DNA from: Gammaproteobacteria bacterium
Lineage (GTDB): Bacteria > Pseudomonadota > Gammaproteobacteria > JADZEE01
Length of the DNA: 64,000 nt
Assembly: GCA_020850735.1 (NCBI GenBank)
Contig: JADZEE010000136.1
Span: 90,117-154,116 of the forward strand
Reading direction: 5' to 3'
The notes below the pieces were generated by a model. That model made no database searches, was not told where the DNA came from, and was given only the letters and a program-made list of their open reading frames with translations. The first letter of the stretch is position 1; each line of letters starts with the position of its first letter. Positions 34,419 through 43,096 of this stretch are shown here, one piece after another. Made by a program: the position numbers and the translations under genes.

Positions 34419-36695
34419 ATGGTTGCAGAACATCGGCGGGCACAGCGAGACTCGCGTCCGCTCGAATTCCGGCTGCCGGCCGTCCGGGACTCCGGCGTGC
34501 CCGAGGTGGTCATCGTGCTCGTGTCCGAGGCGCCGCACTACGACGCCGAGCGCGTGTTCATGCGTTCCGTGGCCCTGCATCGGGACCCTGCACGGGCGTA
34601 CCGCGTGTCGATCGTACGTCCCGAGCACGCGTGCTCCTGGCTGGACGTGCTGCCGGCGCGGGGGCGGGTGATCTGCAACACGGTCGGCCAGGTCTATCTG
34701 GACGATCCGGGTGCGCTGTCCGACCTGCCACTGGGCACCCACGCCGCTCTGGCGGCACCCGCACCGGCGGCCGTGCTGCTCGCGGACTGCACGCAACTCG
34801 CCGCGCAGGTGCGCCACGCCAGGCAACGGCCGGCGGACATATCCACGCTCGCGATGCTGGCGGACGAGGTGCCGGGCGGGTGTGGCGCGCTGCCGCTGTC
34901 CTGGTGTCATCGCGATCGGCAGTTCCGGCCCGGGCTCACGCATTTGCTGCATTTCGCCGCGCCGCGGTGCCAGCCCTGGCGACCGTTCCCGCAGGCCATC
35001 GCCTACGACGCGCATCCCTATGCGGAAATATTCGCGCGCCTGCTGCGAGTGGCGGACGCCGAGGATCTGCAGCTGTGCGCGGGTCGGTCACCCGGTCCGC
35101 GGCTGCGCCCCGACGGCTGCCCGTTCACACCGCCCTGGGCCCGTCTCGAGGAAATCGCGCCGCCCGCACGGGCGGGTGAATCGCGTCTCGTGCTGCATCT
35201 GGACGCCTCGCCTGCGGTGCCACCGCCGGGGTGTACCGTCATGGACATCCGCCGGATCGATCGGCAGATCGCGCTGGCCGACTGCTGCGTCGCGCTCGCA
35301 CTGCTCGAGGACGCGCCCGTGGAAGAGATTGCCTGGCTGGTAGATACGGTGTTCGCCGCGGCGCGTGCGCGGGCGGTCTTCGTCATCGATCTCCCCGCGC
35401 GGACGGGCCGCGATGGCGACTGGTACGCTGAGCGGATCGCGCGCCGTGCCGGCCGGTTTGCGAACGTGGACTGGCAGTTGCGCGTGCTGCCCGAGGGACG
35501 GATCGTGCGCGCCGGTGGACCCGCGGTGCGTGCGCGCAGCGCCTGGCTGCTGCTCGGCGCCAAGGCGGGTGACAATGCACAGGTGCGCATGCTCGGTACC
35601 GGCCTGGGCGTGCCGGCGATCGAGCGCCCGCTCGAGTTCAATCCGCTGCACGTTCTGCCGAACTGGCTGTTGCCGGAATCGCTCACGAGCCTGCGGCGCG
35701 CGACCCGCGCGATGCTCGTCGCGTCCCCGCCGCCCGATCTCGTCTTGAGCGTCGGCAAGCGTTCCTACCGTGCCGCGCGCTGGCTCAAACGCCGCAGCCG
35801 CGGCCGCACGCGCTGGATCCATCTGGGCAGGCCGTGGGGCCGCCTGCGTGACATCGATCTGATCGTGACCACGCCCCAGTACCGGCTGCCCCCCCTGCCG
35901 AACGTACTGATGCTGCCCGAGCCGATCAGCGCGATACCGCCGGAGGTGCTAGCCCGCGCGCGCGCCACGCAACCCCTGGCGTCGCCGGCGGCTGAGCGAC
36001 CACGCGTGGCGCTGCTCGTCGGTGGCGACAGTGTCATTCACAAGCTGACCCGGACCGACTGCCAGCGCCTGCTCGGCCAGGTGCAAGCACACGCGCGGAC
36101 CCGCGGCGCGCGCATCGAGATCGTGAGCTCGCGCAGGACGCCGGCGCGGGTCCTGCCCCTGCTCGAGCAGACCCGCGGCGCCGACTGCGTGCTGCATGCC
36201 TGGTCGCCGGTGAGTCGAACCGATTACCTGACCGTGCTCGCGCGCGCCGATGAGCTGTTCGTCACCGCTGACAGCGCCAGCATGATTGCCGACGCACTGG
36301 CGACCGGCCGTCCGGTGACCGTCCTCGCGGTGAGCCTGCGCGTTCCGGCGCGCCTGGTCGCGGCGCTGGAAAAGCTCATCGGCCGACTCGTCGCCGGGCC
36401 CGGGGGCGACGCGTGCGGATCGCCGTGGGCCCCGCTGCTGAAACGTGCCGTCACCGCGGGATGGTTCACACCGCCGCGCGAGATGCAACGTCTGATCGGG
36501 GCCCTCGTCGCCACGGGCCGGATCCATGTGCCGGGCGAGCGCGCGCCCACCCTGCAGCCACGGGTGCACGAGCCGACGCCACTCGAAATCGCCACGGCCG
36601 CCGCCCGGCAGGTCGCGAGCGTCACGACACGCGGGCAGACCGGGGTGGTGGAAGGCGGCCCGGGCAGCCACGACGGAAGCTGGCGGGCATCATGA
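34419..36695 (+). CDS. Two-domain putative glycosyltransferase with ELM1 (mitochondrial fission) domain
   Basis: This 758-residue protein has two halves. Residues about 25-230 resemble a GT8-like transferase (AERVFMRSVALHRDPARAYRV, VGQVYLDDPGALSDL, LLHFAAPRCQPWRPFP), but the DxD-equivalent acidic residue appears replaced by Gly (NTVGQVYLDD). From about residue 350 on it is an ELM1/GtrOC1-type GT-B domain (PPDLVLSVGKRSYRAARWL, VTTPQYRLPPLPNVLML, LFVTADSASMIADALATGRPV). Such fusions are seen in proteobacteria near envelope glycan genes. The ATG at 34419 is preferred over the GTG at 34341. Function: probable sugar transfer to a surface polymer. Confidence 0.72.
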   Translation: MVAEHRRAQRDSRPLEFRLPAVRDSGVPEVVIVLVSEAPHYDAERVFMRSVALHRDPARAYRVSIVRPEHACSWLDVLPARGRVICNTVGQVYLDDPGALSDLPLGTHAALAAPAPAAVLLADCTQLAAQVRHARQRPADISTLAMLADEVPGGCGALPLSWCHRDRQFRPGLTHLLHFAAPRCQPWRPFPQAIAYDAHPYAEIFARLLRVADAEDLQLCAGRSPGPRLRPDGCPFTPPWARLEEIAPPARAGESRLVLHLDASPAVPPPGCTVMDIRRIDRQIALADCCVALALLEDAPVEEIAWLVDTVFAAARARAVFVIDLPARTGRDGDWYAERIARRAGRFANVDWQLRVLPEGRIVRAGGPAVRARSAWLLLGAKAGDNAQVRMLGTGLGVPAIERPLEFNPLHVLPNWLLPESLTSLRRATRAMLVASPPPDLVLSVGKRSYRAARWLKRRSRGRTRWIHLGRPWGRLRDIDLIVTTPQYRLPPLPNVLMLPEPISAIPPEVLARARATQPLASPAAERPRVALLVGGDSVIHKLTRTDCQRLLGQVQAHARTRGARIEIVSSRRTPARVLPLLEQTRGADCVLHAWSPVSRTDYLTVLARADELFVTADSASMIADALATGRPVTVLAVSLRVPARLVAALEKLIGRLVAGPGGDACGSPWAPLLKRAVTAGWFTPPREMQRLIGALVATGRIHVPGERAPTLQPRVHEPTPLEIATAAARQVASVTTRGQTGVVEGGPGSHDGSWRAS

Positions 36696-36721
36696 ACCGG
36701 CGCGCCGGCGCCGCGACATCG

Positions 36722-37702
36722 TCACAGCGGCAAGACAAACTCCATCCAGACGAGATTGCCACGCGGGCCATTCTCGACGCCGAACTCGCGCTGCCACTTG
36801 AACAGCAACGCGACCGCCGGCGACGGCCAGAAGGTCAGCTGTGGTCCCAGCGCGTATTTCTGCAGCCGGAATCCGCCCGGAATCTTCGCACCGTTCATGC
36901 GGTCGTCGCTGAGTTGCTTGGCGAAATAGCCGTTCAGACCCAGCTGCCAGCGCGGATCGGATGCAAACGGCTTGTAGCTGATCCCGCCGGTGAGGCCGAA
37001 CAAGGTTCCGGAGCGGTATTTCGTGGCCGAATTACGGAAATTGAAGGAAATATTCGGATTGAGCGAGATGTCCCAGCGAGGCGTGAGCCAGGTGATACCG
37101 GCTTGCTGCGTGATGGTCGCGTAATGGGTGCTGCTGTTCGCCAGCGCACCGCGGTCGTAGTCGCCGACGGGAACGTAGAACAGCGTTCCGCTCAGGAAGT
37201 GCAGCTTGCCGATGGACGCCGTGATGTTCAGCGGTTCCAGCCCCAATAAATTCATGCCCGCCATGTCGTCGCGGGCAGCGCCGGCCCTGGTCTTGAGATA
37301 GACCGGCTCCAGAACCGCGGCGACCCCGAGATTCAGCCCTTTGAAACGACCCCAGGTATGCACCACCCGGGCGGCGACGGCGAAGACGTCGGCCTCGAAG
37401 CCCGGGATGGCGGAGCTCCCCCGGTCATCGCGGAAGCTGCCGGCATGGTAGTAGAGGAAATACCCGAAAAAAGCCGTCGAACCCGGCGGCGGCATGAGCC
37501 CCGCGGCAACCGTCTGTGCCCCGAGCGGGAAATTGCTGCTGCCGAGCTCCGTCGCCATCGCGGTCATCGGCAAAGCCGCCAGCGCCAGGATCATGGCTGC
37601 GAGGCGGCGACGGAGTTGCCGCCCCACGGACGAACGGCAAGCCGCGCCAGCACCCGCGGGGGTGCAGGCGCATCCTTCGAGCGGCAATTGCATTTTGTCC
37701 AT
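36722..37702 (-). CDS. SphA/MetA-pathway-type outer-membrane protein
   Basis: This 326-residue exported protein (signal RRRLAAMILALAALPMTAMA) matches the style of the Phenol_MetA_deg/SphA family. AGLMPPPGSTAFFGYFLYYHAGSF and FEADVFAVAARVVHTWG at the N-terminus precede amphipathic beta strands ending in an aromatic-rich strand (NLVWMEFVLPL). Members are outer-membrane beta-barrels found with aromatic-degradation genes and are assumed to help uptake of hydrophobic substrates. The ATG at 37702 has GGAG 8 bp upstream. It lies in an otherwise unrelated stretch, but the genome's aromatic genes make the link plausible. Confidence 0.78.
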   Translation of the reverse strand: MDKMQLPLEGCACTPAGAGAACRSSVGRQLRRRLAAMILALAALPMTAMATELGSSNFPLGAQTVAAGLMPPPGSTAFFGYFLYYHAGSFRDDRGSSAIPGFEADVFAVAARVVHTWGRFKGLNLGVAAVLEPVYLKTRAGAARDDMAGMNLLGLEPLNITASIGKLHFLSGTLFYVPVGDYDRGALANSSTHYATITQQAGITWLTPRWDISLNPNISFNFRNSATKYRSGTLFGLTGGISYKPFASDPRWQLGLNGYFAKQLSDDRMNGAKIPGGFRLQKYALGPQLTFWPSPAVALLFKWQREFGVENGPRGNLVWMEFVLPL

Positions 37703-37807
37703 GAGGCTCCATCCGTGAACGATCAAGACCCTGGCCACGTGGGACCGGCAGGCGCGAGCCGCCGGGACAGGCCGAGAACACGTCCTTTTGGGCGCGCTCG
37801 TCGCTGC

Positions 37808-38965
37808 TCAGCTCGCGCCGAAGTCGCGGCTCGCCTGCACGAAAGCCTCCATGTTCTGCGGCCTGGCGTTGATAGGCGCGTCGCAGCCGGGGCACAGGAT
37901 GAGGCCCGTCGGTCCGACGTCGCGGATCAGGTCACGCACGTACGTACGCACCTGCTCCGGTGTGCCCGCCGCGAGCAGAGTGGACGGCACATCGCCCATG
38001 AGCGCCATGTGCTCGCCCAGCACCGCTTTGGCCTTGCGGATGTCGGTCATGCCGTCGAGGTTGAGCAGGCACATCCTGGCGGGCAGCTCGAGCAGGCGCG
38101 GCAGATCCCGCGTCCAGTCCTGGTCAAAGTGCAGCACCGACACGATCCCCTGCGCGGCGAGGGCATTGACCAGCTCCAGCAGGTAGGGAAACACGAACCG
38201 GTCCCACAGCTTCGGCGAGATCAGCGCGCTCGCCGTGCGCCAGCCGCCCACCCAGACCGCCTGGATGCCCGACAGCTGGGCCGAGGCGAGCCCCATGCCG
38301 ATCATGTGCGGCTGCATGACGTCCATCGCCGCCTGCACCTTGTCCGGGATCCGGTACAGATCGACGAAAAAGCGCTGCATGGAACGCGCGCCGCACAGCG
38401 CCTCGAAAGGAACGGCGGCGCCGCCGAACGAGATCGGTACGTAACCCCGGTCACGGAAGCGCTGCACCACACCCGCGACATGGGTGATGCACCAGTCGCG
38501 GTTGGCGGCCAGCTCGGCCGGATCGATGACCCGCGGCATGTACTGCCGGACGAAGGCCGGCCAGCCCTGGTCGATGATGGTGTCGTAGTCCTCGACGGTC
38601 ATGATCTCGGCTTCCTGCACCTGCCACAGGCTGTCGTCGGGCAGCTCGCGTCCGGGCACGGCGACGCGCGACAGCCACAGGCTGCTGAGGCCGGCGGTGA
38701 TCGATCCGGCGGGCAGGCTGTTGATGCCGTCGAGCAGATCGCTGCCGAGTCGATCCATGGCGGCCAGTGTGACGTCGATGCGGTCCTGCGGACTGCGGCA
38801 GAACTGGGCCATGCTCATGCCCATGTACCGCGGGGCGAAGGCAATACCCATGTAGGCCGTGGGCACCTGCTCGACCGGTTGCAGGCGGATGGCGCGCTGG
38901 ATGCGTTCCTGACGTTGCGCGAGACGGGGGTTCGCGGCGGGGGCGGTGTCGGTCACGTCGGTCAC
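37808..38965 (-). CDS. Uroporphyrinogen decarboxylase-like (methyltransferase-type) protein
   Basis: This 385-residue member of the URO-D/MtaA superfamily has QRQERIQRAIRLQPVEQVPTAY at the start, VLHFDQDWTRDLPRLLELP late in the barrel, and ILCPGCDAPINARPQNM at the end. Paralogues of this kind are corrinoid-protein methyltransferases rather than haem enzymes. The HxC zinc pair of those enzymes reads HFD here, so one ligand is altered, while the terminal CPGC cysteines are kept. No corrinoid protein gene lies beside it. The GTG at 38965 begins a tandem VTDVTD; the GTG three codons later is equally possible. Confidence 0.75.
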   Translation of the reverse strand: MTDVTDTAPAANPRLAQRQERIQRAIRLQPVEQVPTAYMGIAFAPRYMGMSMAQFCRSPQDRIDVTLAAMDRLGSDLLDGINSLPAGSITAGLSSLWLSRVAVPGRELPDDSLWQVQEAEIMTVEDYDTIIDQGWPAFVRQYMPRVIDPAELAANRDWCITHVAGVVQRFRDRGYVPISFGGAAVPFEALCGARSMQRFFVDLYRIPDKVQAAMDVMQPHMIGMGLASAQLSGIQAVWVGGWRTASALISPKLWDRFVFPYLLELVNALAAQGIVSVLHFDQDWTRDLPRLLELPARMCLLNLDGMTDIRKAKAVLGEHMALMGDVPSTLLAAGTPEQVRTYVRDLIRDVGPTGLILCPGCDAPINARPQNMEAFVQASRDFGAS

Positions 38966-39382
38966 GTCGGGCTCGCGTCCTGCTGCAGGGTCGATATTGC
39001 CGCCGCAGCGTGCGCTCAGCGGCGGCGCCGGTGACGGGCGGACGCGGGCAAGGTAGCCCAAACTGCGGGCACGATCCAGCGACCCGGCCGCGTCGACACC
39101 GTGGCGTTCGGTGCCGGCGCTCGCCGCGTTGCGATCCGGCGCCTCGAGGAGCGGCGGGCGAGGTAGCGCAGCCGCAGCCTCGGGGCACCTGCTCAGTGTC
39201 AACGGATCCGCCGGTCTGCCGCCTTGCAGCGCTGATGCGCTCGTCGCGACCTGCTCGCCGGCGCCGGTGTGAGCGGCGCGCGGGCCGTGCCGGCGTTCAA
39301 GCAGTGACCGGAGGTGCCGCTATAGATCGCAATCGAGAGCGCCTGCCTGCACCCGCGGCCCACGATCACCGAGGACGACTTC
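38966..39382. other. Divergent intergenic region
   Basis: These 417 bp separate the URO-D-like gene (minus) and the HDOD gene (plus). TATAGA at 39321 could be a -10 for the HDOD gene, but no good -35 is seen at 17 bp. The long plus-strand ORF starting at 39010 is only an open shadow frame running into the HDOD gene. Nothing else was recognised. Confidence 0.35.
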
Positions 39383-40273
39383 ATGCGCACCCACGCCGCG
39401 GCGCCGGGCCAGGGCGTCGCTGCTCAACAGCACAGCGCGGCACTCGATTTCGTCGAGGCGCTCGGCCACGACGTATCGAGCGGCCAACTGGCGCTGCCCT
39501 CGTTCCCGGATGCGCTGCTGCGCATCCGGGACGTTGTAAGCAACCCTGGCACGCCGATGGACCGCGTGGTACAGGCCGCCCAGACCGAGCCGGTATTTAC
39601 GGCGCGCCTCATCAGGATGGCGAACTCGGTGCTGTACAGTCGCGGCGAGAACCACATCGCCGATGTGGGTGCCGCGGTCGCGCGCCTCGGATGCGACACC
39701 ATTCGCAACGTCGCGGTCGCCGAGGCGACGCGCCAGCTGCTGTTCTCAGAGGGCCATCGCGCACTGCGGCCCTACCTGCGGGACTTGTGGGAGCACAGCG
39801 TGCGGGTGGCGGCGCTCGCGGCGGTGTTGGCACGCCGCCTGCGTCCGGCCCTTGCCGAGCAGGCGCTCATCGGCGGCCTGCTGCACGACATCGGCAAGCT
39901 CTATATCCTCACGCGCGCCAAGCTTCATCCGGAGCTGTTCGCCGACCCCCTGGCCCTCGGGGACCTGCTCGCGGAGTGGCATCCGGTGGTGGGCCGGATC
40001 ATCCTCGAGGGCTGGGACATGCCGGAACAGGTCGCGCTCGCGGCCGAGGAACATGAGACGGTGGATCGCGAGATGACCGGCCGGGTCGACGTCGTCGAGA
40101 TCGTGACGGCGGCCAACCTGATCGCCAATCGCGGGGTGGGCCGCGCAGGCGGCGACGACGCGGCAGTACGGGCCGCCTGCGTGCGCCTCGGGATCGACAT
40201 CGCCGAGGTCGCCCGCCTCGTGCACGACGACCGCAGCGGCGCGCAGGTGGTCGCCGACGCCCTGCGCCTGTAG
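39383..40273 (+). CDS. HDOD-domain signalling protein
   Basis: This 296-residue protein has an HDOD domain filling most of the chain (LPSFPDALLRIRDVVSNPGTP, RLIRMANSVLYSR, GLLHDIGKLYILT). HDOD proteins are degenerate relatives of HD phosphohydrolases and act as protein-interaction modules in c-di-GMP, stress or motility signalling. Here an HD pair is kept in LLHDIG, but the full HD-GYP motif is absent. GAGGACG precedes the ATG. No neighbour reveals its partner. Confidence 0.87.
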   Translation: MRTHAAAPGQGVAAQQHSAALDFVEALGHDVSSGQLALPSFPDALLRIRDVVSNPGTPMDRVVQAAQTEPVFTARLIRMANSVLYSRGENHIADVGAAVARLGCDTIRNVAVAEATRQLLFSEGHRALRPYLRDLWEHSVRVAALAAVLARRLRPALAEQALIGGLLHDIGKLYILTRAKLHPELFADPLALGDLLAEWHPVVGRIILEGWDMPEQVALAAEEHETVDREMTGRVDVVEIVTAANLIANRGVGRAGGDDAAVRAACVRLGIDIAEVARLVHDDRSGAQVVADALRL

Positions 40274-40419
40274 GCGCTTACCGGCGGCATTCCCGCCGGG
40301 TCGTCACTAGCGCTATCCTCCCCGGGCGGGCAGCGGCCGTGTAAGCCGCGCGCAGGACGGGTAGGATCGAGCTCCCATCCGGCGTTCGTGCGCGTGCACG
40401 AGAGGGGAGCGGTATACCG

Positions 40420-41268
40420 ATGCATCACTCGATCCTGAACTTTCCGACCGACTACTCCATGCCGCTGCCGGAACTCGCGCGCGAGGCCGAGGCACGCGGG
40501 CTCGAGTCGATCTGGCTCGCCGAGCACTCGCACATCCCGGTCGCGCGCACGACGCCGTATCCGCTGGGCGGCGATCTGCCGAAGATGTACTACGGCACGC
40601 TCGACCCTTTCGTCGCCCTTGCGGCGGCGGCGTCGGTCACCTCCCGCATCCGGCTCGCGACCGGGATCTGCCTGGTGGTCCAGCGCGATCCCATACACAC
40701 CGCCAAGCAGGTCGCGTCACTCGACCAGCTGTGCGGCGGCCGCTTCCTGTTCGGCGTCGGTGCCGGCTGGAACCTCGAGGAGATGGCGGACCACGGTACC
40801 GATCCGGCAACCCGCTTCGCGTTGATGCGCGAGCGCATCGAGGCCATGCAGGCCATCTGGACGCAGGACAAGGCCGAGTACCACGGCCGTTTCGTCGACT
40901 TCGATCCCATCTTCCAGTGGCCCAAACCCGCGCAGCAGCCGTACCCGCCGATTCACGTCGGCGGCAGTTGGCCGGGAGCGGCGAAACGCGCCGTGCAGTA
41001 CGGCAACGGCTGGATGCCGATCCTCGGCGCCGACGGCAGCGGTGTGCTGGAACACCTGGGCGAGCTGCGCGAAATGGTCGCCGCGGCGGGTCGGGATCCG
41101 GCCGCAATCGAGATCTCGATCTATTTCGCGCCCCCGGATCCGGCACTGCTGGAAAAGCTTCGCGACGCCGGTATCGCCCGGGTCATCTACGGCGTGCCGT
41201 CGTCGCCACGCGAGGAGGTGTTGCCGATCCTCGATCAGTACACCGCGCTGATGCACCGGCTCGGCTGA
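40420..41268 (+). CDS. LLM-class flavin/F420-dependent oxidoreductase
   Basis: This 282-residue luciferase-like TIM-barrel protein is of the type annotated as LLM class F420-dependent oxidoreductase. It has AREAEARGLESIWLAEH, RDPIHTAKQVASLDQLCGGRFLFGVGAGW and YPPIHVGGSWPGAAKRAVQYGNGW. In proteobacteria such proteins more often use FMN. A GAGGGGAG site sits 10 bp before the ATG. It is likely a monooxygenase or dehydrogenase in catabolism; no substrate can be assigned. Confidence 0.88.
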   Translation: MHHSILNFPTDYSMPLPELAREAEARGLESIWLAEHSHIPVARTTPYPLGGDLPKMYYGTLDPFVALAAAASVTSRIRLATGICLVVQRDPIHTAKQVASLDQLCGGRFLFGVGAGWNLEEMADHGTDPATRFALMRERIEAMQAIWTQDKAEYHGRFVDFDPIFQWPKPAQQPYPPIHVGGSWPGAAKRAVQYGNGWMPILGADGSGVLEHLGELREMVAAAGRDPAAIEISIYFAPPDPALLEKLRDAGIARVIYGVPSSPREEVLPILDQYTALMHRLG

Positions 41269-41348
41269 ATCACGGCAGCGGCACGCGAGAATCGCTCCCG
41301 GGGTATCCCGGCCGGCGAGATACGAATAACCCCGGACTGATCCCGCGT

Positions 41349-42131
41349 TCAGCGTCGCTGCACGGCCCGTTCGGGTGTCGACGGGGCCGGCAGCGGTGGT
41401 GAGTTCGGCCACAAGGGTGCGCGGTCGGCGCCGGCGCCGGTCAGCGGGAACCACACCGTGAACACGAAGCTCGTGCGCTCGTACAGTTTCCGTGCGCCGC
41501 CCGCCTCGTAGCGCGTACCGAGGGACGGCGTGTCCGCCAGCGCTTCGAGACTGGCCAGATCGGGCCCCGCCGTCGCCGGCCCGTCCACGCGTGGTCCCGC
41601 GCTGACCAGGCCGATCTCGCCGCGCGCCTCGCTGCCGAGCAGCCACGCCGCGCTCAGCCCCCGCGTGCGAGCCTGCGCGCGCAATTCCGGCCAGTCATGG
41701 CGCAGATCCCGCAGGTGCACGCCGGCGGGCACGCGCCACTCCTCGACGCGCATGACCACCTGCTGTCCCGCGACCGCGGCGAAGTTTTCGGCCCCGGCCA
41801 CCCGCCACACCTTCGACGTGCGCGACAGCAACGCGGGCATCTGCACGAACGGTACGCCGTCGACGACGAATTCGTTGGCCGTCCAGTGATCGAAAGCCTC
41901 GGCCTGCGCGTAGCGGTCGAACAGGTAGGCGCCACCGGTGAGCACGTTGCCGTTCGCCGGGTCGCGCAGCACCGGCAGCAGCTTGATGTACAGGCCCGGC
42001 CGCGCCGCCATGTGCAGGCGGTCACGCTCAATCACGTCCGGCACCGCCTCGGGCGGCAGATCGCCGCGCAGCACCATCGCACTGGTGACGCAGCCCTCGA
42101 CGTCGATCGGTCCGACTCCGTAATCACGCAT
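41349..42131 (-). CDS. Unrecognised 260-residue protein
   Basis: I do not recognise this family. The protein begins MRDYGVGPIDVEGCVTSAMV and looks soluble, with no signal peptide or TM helix. Two partly similar halves may exist: an N-terminal part with GLYIKLLPVLRDPANGNVL and FDHWTANEFVVDGVPF, and a C-terminal part with YERTSFVFTVWFPL. The alternation of hydrophobic strands suggests an alpha/beta barrel fold of the dimeric ferredoxin-like kind, which is only a guess. The ATG at 42131 has AGGA 8 bp upstream; the ATG at 42140 is an alternative. Codon use matches the neighbours, so it is a genuine gene. Confidence 0.7.
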   Translation of the reverse strand: MRDYGVGPIDVEGCVTSAMVLRGDLPPEAVPDVIERDRLHMAARPGLYIKLLPVLRDPANGNVLTGGAYLFDRYAQAEAFDHWTANEFVVDGVPFVQMPALLSRTSKVWRVAGAENFAAVAGQQVVMRVEEWRVPAGVHLRDLRHDWPELRAQARTRGLSAAWLLGSEARGEIGLVSAGPRVDGPATAGPDLASLEALADTPSLGTRYEAGGARKLYERTSFVFTVWFPLTGAGADRAPLWPNSPPLPAPSTPERAVQRR

Positions 42132-42249
42132 GGGACACATCCTATTCCGGTTCGTGGTTCGTTCACGCCCGCACGCAGCGCCGGCGGCCGTTCGCGGCCG
42201 TGCCGGCGCAACAGATAGTGCCCAACAGCGTGCCGTGCGCGCAATGGCG

Positions 42250-42269
42250 GCGCGGCGCCGGCGCCGCGC
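42250..42269. repeat. 20-bp perfect palindrome in a 332-bp gap
   Basis: GCGCGGCGCCGGCGCCGCGC is self-complementary. It lies in the gap 42132-42463 between the unrecognised gene and the MAPEG gene. The same gap has CCGGC-TATATT-GCCGG at 42288-42303, a -10-like hexamer inside a small inverted repeat. In GC-rich DNA such strings can occur by chance. No gene was found in the gap. Confidence 0.3.
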
Positions 42270-42463
42270 GTGCCCGGACGTCTCATCCCGGCTATATTGC
42301 CGGAGCGCGCCGGCGCAAGTGCCGGTTGTGCGGGTATACACGAAGGTGCTCTGCGCTCGCCGGCACCCGCATCGCAGGGGTGGTCGCGATGCGTGCTGCC
42401 ACGACAGCCCGGGTCTGCTTTGCGGATGCCACGACCGCCACGCGGTCGCAAAGGGGGGGACGT

Positions 42464-42874
42464 ATGAGTGCAAGTGCAATGGCCCTGATCGGGCTGGTGA
42501 TCTGGTCGGCCGTACTCACCTTCGTGCTGCTGGGCGCGCGGATCGCGGCGCTTCGGGGCGGCGCGAAGGAGCTCAACAGCTTCGCGCCGGAGGGCACGGA
42601 TCTCGGCCCGGCCGGACGCCGGATCACCCGTGCGCACGCCAACTCGCTGGAATATCTCGCCTGCGCGGCGGCGCTGCTGCTGTACGCGATCGCCAGCGGG
42701 CAGACGGCGGTGACCGACGGTCTGGCGATGGTGCTGCTCGGCGCGCGGATCGCGCAGTCCGTGACGCACATCGTGTCGACGAGCAAACCGGCCGTGCTGC
42801 TGCGGGCGACGCTGTTCGGCGTGCAGGTGCTGATCTGGCTGTGCTGGGCCTGGCGTTTCGTCGCCGCGGCCTGA
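42464..42874 (+). CDS. MAPEG-family membrane protein
   Basis: This 136-residue protein has four predicted TM helices: AMALIGLVIWSAVLTFVLL, an internal helix at about 62-80 (LEYLACAAALLLYAIAS), one at about 85-105, and the last at 113-134. The RAHANSLEYLACAA stretch is the MAPEG signature (glutathione transferase/eicosanoid-type membrane proteins). The start follows an AAGGGGGGG site; the track's 42200 start is too early. Bacterial MAPEG proteins conjugate or reduce hydrophobic electrophiles with glutathione. A soluble GST is encoded 1.6 kb further on. Confidence 0.88.
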   Translation: MSASAMALIGLVIWSAVLTFVLLGARIAALRGGAKELNSFAPEGTDLGPAGRRITRAHANSLEYLACAAALLLYAIASGQTAVTDGLAMVLLGARIAQSVTHIVSTSKPAVLLRATLFGVQVLIWLCWAWRFVAAA

Positions 42875-42910
42875 TCGCCCGCGGTACTGCGCCCCGGGAC
42901 GGGGAGGTCA

Positions 42911-43096
42911 GCGCTCGTGAAACATTCGTCCGCCGTCGCGAGACGGTTCCCGGGCGTTCCTGGCCAGGCGCGGGGGTGCGCAAAATCGCGCGCGTAGCCG
43001 GGCCTGCGGAAACCGATCCGGGGGTCCCCGCAACGCCGCCAGGGGCGCCCAGGAGCCGTCGCAACAGGCGCGGCGATCGTTTCACAAGCTTCTCAG
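42911..43096. repeat. Dispersed repeat, copy A (186 bp)
   Basis: Copy A of a two-copy element. Its ends pair imperfectly: CTCGTGAAAC at 42914 and GTTTCACAAG at 43079. Its first roughly 95 bp match copy B (49146-49274) at about 80% by eye, including TTCCCGGGCGTT and CTGGCCAGG. It has about 57 extra bases before the right end. The right end runs over the stop codon of the M18 aminopeptidase gene. No ORF or transposase lies inside, so it may be a MITE or a REP-like structure. Confidence 0.65.

Noticed and set aside
39010-40056. 348-residue plus-strand ORF overlapping the HDOD gene in another frame
   Set aside because: It is rich in Arg, Gly and Ala with no motif. The overlapping HDOD frame has clear domain features and a ribosome site.
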